From NCBI GenBank assembly GCA_026692735.1, contig JAPLOD010000149.1:1-39790 (forward strand): a stretch of DNA of 39,790 nucleotides, written 5' to 3'. This DNA is from Planctomycetota bacterium. GTDB lineage: Bacteria > Planctomycetota > SZUA-567 > H5-PLA8. How positions within the stretch are numbered: position 1 is the first letter of the stretch; every line of letters begins with the position of its first letter. The position numbers and the translations under genes are program-made. This document shows, piece by piece, positions 26,051 through 33,200 of this stretch. The notes below the pieces were generated by a model, which saw only the letters and a list, made by a program, of their open reading frames with translations, was not told where the DNA came from and did no database searches.

Positions 26051-26060
26051 AACGGCCGTT
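26051..26060. promoter_or_regulatory. Perfect palindrome next to the operon start, operator candidate
   Basis: AACGGCCGTT is a perfect 10-bp palindrome 12 bp downstream of the predicted -10 box, covering about +5 to +14. The place suits a repressor site; no family is assigned. Confidence 0.35.
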
Positions 26061-26071
26061 ACCTCGCATAC

Positions 26072-26100
26072 TTCATAGCAGCGCCCTTGTGCCTCGTCAA
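26072..26100 (-). promoter_or_regulatory. Sigma70-like promoter of the polysaccharide operon
   Basis: On the - strand TTGACG (26100-26095) is followed by a 17-bp spacer and TATGAA (26077-26072). TGC just before the -10 box makes it an extended -10. The start of transcription would lie near 26065, about 55 bp before the antiterminator ATG. Confidence 0.55.
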
Positions 26101-26237
26101 CGGCCTTCTTCAAGAGACTGTTCCAGAATGCATCATGGCGTCTGCTTGCGGCGCCCAGCGCGTGGCTTCGTCAGACTCGCGCAACATCTGCTCGGGAGAT
26201 ACGGCTTTACTCGCCTTCCTCGCCACCCCCGGCTGAC

Positions 26238-26265
26238 GCCGGCGACTAGGCCGGCTGCGCAGCCG
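26238..26265. terminator. Hairpin-rich stretch after the squalene/phytoene synthase gene
   Basis: GCCGGC-gactag-GCCGGC (26238-26255) can form a 6-bp stem, and CGGCTGCGCAGCCG (26252-26265) is a perfect 14-bp palindrome. They lie about 30-60 bp after the synthase stop on the - strand and upstream of the polysaccharide promoter. There is no U-run, so a terminator function is uncertain. Confidence 0.3.
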
Positions 26266-26296
26266 CTCTCGATGCGTTCTGAAACACTCGCTGATT

Positions 26297-27274
26297 CTAC
26301 GAACCGATGCGTAGAAACTTCTTCCAGGCGAAACCGGCGGCGAGGCGCAGTTTCTCCGCTTTGCTCAACGACACGCGGCGGGACAAGACGTCGTAATCGC
26401 GCCGTTCGATCTCTTCGAGCAGGCGCTGGTAAATCGCGACCAGGCTGCCCAGCGCGTCGCGGCTTTCAGCGGCGATCAGCGGCACCAGTTCACGCCCCGC
26501 AGCGTAGTACGTCTTGGCGCGTTCCGTCTCGAACTTCACCAGCCGGCGCATGGCGGGCGAATCCTTAACGGCGAGCACAGCGGCTTCGGAGACGCCGTGG
26601 GCGCGCAGGTCCTCCAGCGGCAGGTAGATGCGGCTGCGGCGGGCGTCCTCGGCCAGGTCGCGCAGGATGTTGGTCATCTGAAACGCGATGCCGGTCTTTT
26701 CCGCCAGGGGGATGGCGCGCTTATCCTCGAAGCCGAACACATGAATGGTCATCATGCCGATGACCGACGCCACGTGGTAGCAGTAGCGGTAGGTGTCCTC
26801 CCATGTCTCGTAGCGCGCTTGCCGCGCGTCCATCTCCGTGCCCGTGATAAGGTCGTGCATGTACTGCGGCGGGATCTTGTAGCGGTGCATCGCGTCGGCC
26901 ACGGCGGGCAGGATGCAGTGCCGCTCTCCAGCTCCCCGCCGCGCGGCTGCGGAGAAGTCGCCTGCCATGGCACGCTCAAATGCCGCGCGCCAGGCCTGCG
27001 ACGCGGCCAGCGCTTTCCGCGGGTCGGCTTCGTCGTCGGAGAAGTCATCGGCCGTGCGCGTGAAGGCGTAGAGCGCACAGATGGCGCGGTAGCGGTCCTT
27101 GGGAAGGATGGAGAAAGCGAAATGGAAGTTGCGCGCGCGCGTTCTAGTCAGCTCAACGCACTGAGCGTAGGAGTCCTCCAGCGATGCGGCGTGAGGCGTG
27201 AGGCGTGAGGCGTGAGGCGTGCGAAAATGGAGGTCGCCAATTCTGCATTTTGAATTTTGCATTTTGAATTCCAC
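26297..27274 (-). CDS. Squalene/phytoene synthase family enzyme (HpnD-like)
   Basis: A 325-aa head-to-head prenyl synthase. It has both Asp-rich motifs for the two Mg-diphosphates: TADDFSDDEAD (residues 75-84) and NILRDLAEDARRSRIYLP (D206, D210), plus ARNFHFAFSILPKDRYRAI. It makes presqualene diphosphate (HpnD, hopanoid route) or phytoene (CrtB); HpnD is my guess and the sequence alone does not decide. The start is unclear: GTG 27274 directly follows the thioredoxin reductase stop and ATG 27262 is the other choice. The first ~30 codons run through two simple repeats, including a 7-bp unit repeated five times, so the N-terminus is not conserved protein. Recognisable family sequence begins near residue 31. 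Confidence 0.85.
   Translation of the reverse strand: MEFKMQNSKCRIGDLHFRTPHASRLTPHAASLEDSYAQCVELTRTRARNFHFAFSILPKDRYRAICALYAFTRTADDFSDDEADPRKALAASQAWRAAFERAMAGDFSAAARRGAGERHCILPAVADAMHRYKIPPQYMHDLITGTEMDARQARYETWEDTYRYCYHVASVIGMMTIHVFGFEDKRAIPLAEKTGIAFQMTNILRDLAEDARRSRIYLPLEDLRAHGVSEAAVLAVKDSPAMRRLVKFETERAKTYYAAGRELVPLIAAESRDALGSLVAIYQRLLEEIERRDYDVLSRRVSLSKAEKLRLAAGFAWKKFLRIGS
27189..27223. repeat. Heptamer tandem repeat inside the synthase 5' end
   Basis: GCGTGAG is repeated four times, with a fifth unit GCGTGCG. On the coding (-) strand it encodes about residues 18-29 of the synthase ORF. Seven is not a multiple of three, so a gain or loss of one unit shifts the frame between the start codon and the enzyme body. 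Confidence 0.9.
27245..27272. repeat. A/T-rich 14-bp direct repeat at the synthase start
   Basis: TGCATTTTGAATTT and TGCATTTTGAATTC stand in tandem on the + strand. They cover the possible start codons of the synthase (GTG 27274 and ATG 27262). Such A/T word repeats look intergenic and differ sharply in composition from the surrounding genes. Confidence 0.75.
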
Positions 27275-28240
27275 TCACGCCAGCCTGTGCAGCGTCATGT
27301 ACCGTTCCACTTCCAGAGCTGCCTTGCAGCCCATGCCCGCGGCGGTGACCGCCTGCCGGTAACGGCGATCATGGCAGTCGCCTGCGGCGTAGACGCCCGG
27401 GACGCTGGTCTCTTGGCGGTCATTCACCTTGATGTACCGCTGCTCGTCCATCTCGACCTGGCCGTACAGGATGCCGGTCGTCGGGACATGGCCGATGGCG
27501 GCGAAGAGAGCGGCGACCTGCAGTTCCTTGGTGGCGCCGGTGGCCACATGCTTCAGTCGCAGTCCGGTCACGGTGGGGATGGGCTTGCCTTTCGGGTCGC
27601 CCAGGATCTCATCCACGACCTGGTTTAACTCCCAGCGGATTATCGGGTTAGCGCGGGCGCGTTCGAGCATGATTTTGGCGGCGCGGAAGCCTTCGCGGCG
27701 GTGGATGAGCGTGACTGAGGAGCACAGCTTGGCCAGATATGTCGCTTCCTCCATCGCGCTGTCGCCGCCCCCGACGACCGCCACGGGCTTGTTGCGGTAG
27801 AAGCTGCCGTCGCATACGGCGCACGAACTGACCCCCATGCCCTTCGGCGGCGAATACTGCGTCTCGCCAGGAAGCCCCAGCCAGCGGGGGGCGGCCCCAG
27901 TGGCGAGGATGAGCGTGTGGGTCTTGAGTGTTGCGCCGTCGCTGGCACGCACCGAGAACGGGCGAGTCTTGAGGTCAACGGCCTCGGCGCTTTCGTAGAC
28001 GATCTGGCCGCCGCAGAACTTGACTTGTTCGAGCATCTCCATCATTAAGTCCGGTCCGTTTATGCCTTTGCGGAAACCAGGGAAGTTCTCGACCTCGGAT
28101 GTTTTCGTCAGTTGGCCACCCGGGGTCGCTCCGCCCAGCACGACGGGCTTCAGGTTCGCGCGAGCGGCATAGATCGCCGCGGTGAGACCTGCGGGGCCGG
28201 AACCTATGATCAGTGTGTTGAGAACGTCATCGGTGGGCAT
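27275..28240 (-). CDS. trxB: Thioredoxin reductase
   Basis: A 321-aa NADPH-dependent flavoenzyme that reduces thioredoxin in the cytoplasm. IIGSGPAGLTAAIYAARA binds FAD, the redox pair is C140-A-V-C143 (SSCAVCDG), GGGDSAMEEA binds NADPH, and GVYAAGDCHDRRYRQ is the C-terminal FAD motif. Length and motif order are standard for the low-molecular-weight bacterial enzyme. GAGG lies shortly before ATG 28240. The synthase gene starts right after its stop, so the two are probably co-transcribed. It diverges from the porin gene. Confidence 0.95.
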   Translation of the reverse strand: MPTDDVLNTLIIGSGPAGLTAAIYAARANLKPVVLGGATPGGQLTKTSEVENFPGFRKGINGPDLMMEMLEQVKFCGGQIVYESAEAVDLKTRPFSVRASDGATLKTHTLILATGAAPRWLGLPGETQYSPPKGMGVSSCAVCDGSFYRNKPVAVVGGGDSAMEEATYLAKLCSSVTLIHRREGFRAAKIMLERARANPIIRWELNQVVDEILGDPKGKPIPTVTGLRLKHVATGATKELQVAALFAAIGHVPTTGILYGQVEMDEQRYIKVNDRQETSVPGVYAAGDCHDRRYRQAVTAAGMGCKAALEVERYMTLHRLA

Positions 28241-28287
28241 GAGACCTCATTCCTGTGGTTTCGTCCTGCGCGCAGCAGCAAGCAGCA

Positions 28288-28316
28288 AGTGTAAGGGAGC
28301 GAAGGCAAAAACGCAA
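28288..28316 (-). promoter_or_regulatory. Possible trxB promoter
   Basis: On the - strand TTGCGT (28316-28311), a 17-bp spacer and TACACT (28293-28288) form a moderate sigma70-like pair. Transcription would start near 28281, about 41 bp before the trxB ATG. Confidence 0.35.
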
Positions 28317-28341
28317 AATCGAAAAGCGCCGGGAATGAGCC

Positions 28342-28369
28342 TTGACAGCCGTTGGAGAAATGCTAACGT
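28342..28369 (+). promoter_or_regulatory. Sigma70-like promoter of the porin gene
   Basis: TTGACA (28342-28347) matches the -35 consensus. After a 16-bp spacer comes TAACGT (28364-28369), preceded by TGC as an extended -10. The start would lie near 28376, leaving a ~27-nt leader. Confidence 0.55.
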
Positions 28370-28402
28370 TGCCCTGTCCTACACTGTGGGAAGGGATACC
28401 TC

Positions 28403-30052
28403 GTGATGCGACTAGCTCGCGTTGTCTCTGCGGTAGTCTGTGTCTCCTGCGGTTCGGTGTTCGCCGGCACGACGGTCAACGATCTGAAGCAGGAAGTCGA
28501 GAGGCTGCGCAAAGAGGTTGCCGAGCGTGAGGATGCTAAGTCGGCGCCGATAAAGGAAGTAGACGCAAAGACTACCGGCCGTTATGGCCCGAACGCGGCC
28601 GTCGTTACCAAGGCGGCTAACGAGCACCAGAAACTGGAGATATCCGGGCTGGCGCAGGTGTGGTACGAGTCCATACAGAACGACCACCTTTCCGTCTCGA
28701 GAGAGCCGTTCGATTTCAAGGTAGCTGCGCCCCAGACGGCCAAGCTGCTGGGCGAGACCAATGAAGGTTCTGACAACGATACCTTCCGCGTCCGGCGCAT
28801 GGAATTGCGCTTCCGGTGGCACGCCAGCGAGTACATATATGCGCACGTGATGATTGACCCGGCGCGAGAGCAAAATGAGTCCTTCGTGCCGTTCCCCACG
28901 TATCCGCGCCATAACACGGTGTTAGGGCCGCTGAGCGACCAGACCCTCCCGAGCACGCAGTTGCTGCAGACCGGCCAGATCAAGCCGGAGAACGTGAAGC
29001 CTCACCTGCTGCAAGACGCGTATATCGTCTTCCATGACTACGTCCCGCATCACAACTTCAAGATAGGCCAGTTCAAGCCTCCGGTGGGAGAGGAGGCGTT
29101 GCGCGACACGGGCTACCTGGACTTCGTGGACCGCGCGATGGTCACCAGCATCAACAACGTGCGCGACATTGGCGTGCAGGCGAGCGGCTCATGGCTTGAC
29201 GGCCGCGTCCAATACGACCTGGGGCTCTTCAACGGCCCTACAGGTACGATTCTTTCCGACCCCGAGATCACTGAAGCCGGTAACCGCGCCGACGACAACG
29301 ACGAGAAGGACTTTGCGTGGCGCGTCCAGGTGCACCCGGTGTGGAACAAGGACAAGTGGTACGGGCGGCTGGAATTGGGCTACCACCGCACTGAGGGGAT
29401 CCATGGTGAATCAGGCCAGGAATTCAACCCGAACTTCGCGGTAAATGCCGAAAACCTGACGCGTACGGCCATCAACCGCCAGGGCGCGTGGGCGTTCTAT
29501 CGCCCCGGCGGGCCGGTGCGTGGGTGGTGGATGCGCGGCGAGTGGGGCTCCGGGAAGGACCGCTTCGGCTACGGAGCCAATACGAGCCTGCTGGGCATCG
29601 GCAGCGTTGACTTGGGCGTGCAGGGGCCGCGCGGCGGCAGCGCGTTTACGCAGGCGAACCCGGCGCCGCTTACCGTGCAGGGCTGGTTCGTCTCCAGCGG
29701 CTACAAGCTTGCCGAGAGCCGTTTCTTCGGCGAGGGAGAGCGGAGAGACACGACGCTGGACAGGCTTCTGCAGGACCTGGAGTTCGCGATCCGCTATGAG
29801 ACCTACCAGAACATCACGACGGAGGACCTGGTATTTCCCGACCGAAAGAGCGACCAGTTCAAGACGCAGGTGCTGACGTTCGGCATAAACTATTACATCA
29901 CCGGCCAGGACATTAACGAGCGCTACGCCAAGACGCATAATGCGAAGGTGCAGCTCAACTATCTGATTGTGGATGAGCCGGAGAGCAAGAGCCATTTCCT
30001 GCGTGGAGTTCGCAACAACGTGTTCGTGGTGAACTTTCAGGTTGGCTTCTAA
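28403..30052 (+). CDS. Outer-membrane porin, phosphate-selective OprO/OprP type
   Basis: A 549-aa outer-membrane protein. A short signal peptide (LARVVSAVVCVSCGSVFAG) is followed by a coiled coil, VNDLKQEVERLRKEVAERED, which could anchor or trimerise the porin. Then come beta-strand repeats with family marks of OprO/OprP: DNDTFRVRRMELRFRWHA, FKIGQFKPPVGEEALRDT, RDIGVQASGSWLDGRVQYDL, and the closing strand NVFVVNFQVGF, which ends in Phe as the assembly machinery requires. It forms an anion (phosphate) channel in the known members; specificity is not shown here. GTG 28403 and ATG 28406 are both possible after AAGGG. Confidence 0.85.
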   Translation: MMRLARVVSAVVCVSCGSVFAGTTVNDLKQEVERLRKEVAEREDAKSAPIKEVDAKTTGRYGPNAAVVTKAANEHQKLEISGLAQVWYESIQNDHLSVSREPFDFKVAAPQTAKLLGETNEGSDNDTFRVRRMELRFRWHASEYIYAHVMIDPAREQNESFVPFPTYPRHNTVLGPLSDQTLPSTQLLQTGQIKPENVKPHLLQDAYIVFHDYVPHHNFKIGQFKPPVGEEALRDTGYLDFVDRAMVTSINNVRDIGVQASGSWLDGRVQYDLGLFNGPTGTILSDPEITEAGNRADDNDEKDFAWRVQVHPVWNKDKWYGRLELGYHRTEGIHGESGQEFNPNFAVNAENLTRTAINRQGAWAFYRPGGPVRGWWMRGEWGSGKDRFGYGANTSLLGIGSVDLGVQGPRGGSAFTQANPAPLTVQGWFVSSGYKLAESRFFGEGERRDTTLDRLLQDLEFAIRYETYQNITTEDLVFPDRKSDQFKTQVLTFGINYYITGQDINERYAKTHNAKVQLNYLIVDEPESKSHFLRGVRNNVFVVNFQVGF

Positions 30053-30242
30053 AGCGGCGTGGATAGTGGATCGGAGACGACGGACGGGAGAGGGCATCCG
30101 CGGGACATGAGATGCCGATTCCGTGGTAACCCCACAGGCCGCACTCTGGTACTCACAAACAGCCCGAAAATGCAGTCTGGGCCATGCCACGTCGCTGTTC
30201 GGTGTGGGGGCGATTCATTCCTTGGCACTGCGGTGGCCGCGC

Positions 30243-30262
30243 GCTAAGCACGGTGCTTTAGC
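30243..30262. promoter_or_regulatory. Imperfect palindrome before the surface-protein gene
   Basis: GCTAAGCAC-G-GTGCTTTAGC is an inverted repeat with one bulged base, 8 nt upstream of the AGGAGG ribosome-binding site. It could be an operator. The single-base centre makes an RNA hairpin of full length unlikely. Confidence 0.3.
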
Positions 30263-30284
30263 TTTGTACCAGGAGGTGTTTGTC

Positions 30285-33200
30285 ATGCTGCGCAATGTGA
30301 ACAGGATCCACTGGGGTCTGGCGGTCGGGCTGGCGGTGCTGGTGGCGATCGCGCCGGCAACGGCAGGGGCACTAGACACGCTCGCGATCACCCTCGGCGT
30401 CGGCGACAGTGATGTCACCGTCACCGTGACGGGATCGAACAGCTTCACGGTGACTGGTGTTGCCCCCGTCACGATCACCGGCACAAACGTCGGCGTATTG
30501 ACCATTACCGGCGATGGCGGCCCCAACAAGCTGACCGTTGACTTCAGTACGAACATGTTCGCGGGTGTCATTAACTTCAACGGTGGTGCCGGGAACAATA
30601 CGCTGGTCATTAAAGGGTCGTTCACGACCGCCACCTGCAACTACACCAATGCCCATGACGGAAACATCAATCTCGACGGCACGGTGGTCAGCTACCTCGG
30701 CCTGTCGCCGGTCAACATCGGCAGTGCGGCAGACGTGATCTTCAACCTGCCTGCTGCGCCGTCCGGGCCGAGCGACGCCATCCTCGAAGATGACGGCACA
30801 CCCGGCGATGGCGTTTGGCGGCTGCGCAGTAACCCTGTCACCTTCGAACAGACCGACTTCAACGCCACGAATTCAGTCACGATCAACCGCGGCGACCCCG
30901 CCGACACGCTGACTATTAACGCCCCGGCGGACTTCAACGTGGGGTTGACGGTGGGCAGCGGGGCTTCGCTTGCCACGGTGACGGTCAACAATCCGCTGAC
31001 TCTGAATGCCGGCGCGGGCAACCTGGCGGTTGACGCGGGGGCCATCAACCTGAACGCCGACGTGAGCACGAGCGCAACCCAGGCGTACAACGGCCCGGTG
31101 ACGCTGGGCGCGAACGCGAACCTGACCGGCACGACGGCGACGTTCAACAGCACGGTGGATGGCGCGCACACGCTGACGGTGACGGGGAATGCGGTCTTCA
31201 ACGGGATAGTGGGGACCACGGCGCTCAGTTCGCTGCAGGTCACGGGCACGACGAACATCAACACGACGGCCGTCACGACGAGCACCACGCAGCGGTACGA
31301 CGGCGCGGTGACGCTGGCCAGCAGCACGGTACTGACGGGCACGACTTCAGTGAGCTTCAACGGGAACATTGTGGGCGGCGGCTTTGACCTGACGGTTAAC
31401 TCGCCGGCGACGGCGTTCGGCAACGCGGGGGGTGACAGCGTGACGGGCGTCGGGACGTTGACGACGGACGCCGCGGGCGCGACCACGATCACGGCGGGCA
31501 CGGTCAGCGGCGTGGTGCTGACGTTTAACGACGATGTGACGCTGGGGGCGAACACAATCCTGACGGGAACAACTTCGGTGAGCTTCAAGGGGAACATTGT
31601 GGGTGGCGGGAACAACCTGACGGTGGACTCGCCGGCGACGGCGTTCGGCGACTTGGCGGCTGACAGCGTGACGGGCGTCGGGACGTTGACGACGGACGCC
31701 GCGGGCGCGACCACGATCACGGCGGGCACGGTCAGCGGCGTGGTGCTGACGTTCAACGACAATGTGACGTTGGGCGCGAGCGCGACGCTGACGCACACGG
31801 GCGCCAACTCGCTGACCATCAGCGGGACGCTGACCACAGGCGGCAACACGTTAACCGACTACGCCGCAGCGCCGGCCAGCACCAGCGGCACGATCTCCGG
31901 GCAGATCGCGGGTGCTGGCGGGTTGACCAAGGACGGTCCCGGCACGCTGCTACTGACGAATAGCAGCCCTGGCTACACCGGCTCGACCACTGTCACTGCA
32001 GGTACGCTGCAGGTTCAAGCGACGGCATCCATCGCCAGCAGCGCCGTCACCGTGGACAGCAACGGCACGCTGAGCGGGACAGGGGCCACGGGCGCGATCT
32101 TTGTTACGGCACCGAATACGGGCACGGTGAGCCCCGGCAGCCCCGCGAACACAGCGGGGATGCTGACGTGCGGCGGGGTCTCTTTCGGCGACAACAATGC
32201 GACGTTCGTCGTGCAGCTCTTCGGCACGGCCACCTATGATCAACTCAATGTGACGGCGGGGGGGACGGTCAATCTGAACGGCTGCACACTGAACGTGTCG
32301 GTTATCGGCGGCTTTCTCCCCGTGGTTGGCAGCCAGTTCACGATCATTAACAACGTGGCTGCTGGCCTGATAGGGGGTACCTTCAATTCACTGCCGGACA
32401 ACGCTACATTCACGGCCAGCGGATACGGATTCCGGATCACGTATACGGGCGTCGGCAATCACGTGGTACTGACATGTACGCAGGGGGCGTTCGTCTGGAC
32501 CGGCCAGGGCGTCGACGGCGGCGGCAACCCCGATCCCAACTGGACGATAGGGAACAACTGGCAGGGCGGCGTTCCGCCGAATCCTGGCGCGAATCTGGTC
32601 TTTGGCGCTGGTGCGCTGCAGAAGACGACCTGCAACAATGATTACGCGGACCTCACAGCGTTCAACTCGATCAACTTCGAGGATAACGGGTATACCATAA
32701 GCGGCGTTAACAGGGTGACTCTCGGGGCTGGCGGCATCTTCACAACCGCGGCAGCAACGGGCGCGAACACGTTGGGTGTGCCGCTGGTCATTCCGGCGGC
32801 GTGCCCGGTCACGACGACTGCCGGCACACTGACGTTGAGCGGTGTTGTAAGCGGCGCGGGCGGCCTGACAAAGGGCGGCACCGGCACCCTGGTCCTCAGT
32901 GGCAACAACAGCTACGGCGGCGTCACGTCGGTCAACGCGGGTATCCTGAACATCCAGAACAGCAACGCGCTGGGGGCGACGGGCGCCGGCGCTGACACGA
33001 CCGTGGCGAACACCGGGACGCTGCAATTGCAGGGCGGCATTGCCGTGGCCAACGAAGTGCTGACGCTGAACGGAACAGGCGCGGCCGGGAACGGCGCGCT
33101 GGATAACGCCGGCGGGAACAACTCGTGGGCCGCGCAGGTCACGCTTAACGCCGGCTGTTCGGTCGGGTCGGCTGCCGGCACGCTGACGGTGAGCGGGCAG

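Noticed and set aside
27189-27272. CRISPR-like array
   Set aside because: The repeats are 7 and 14 bp units in direct tandem without spacers.
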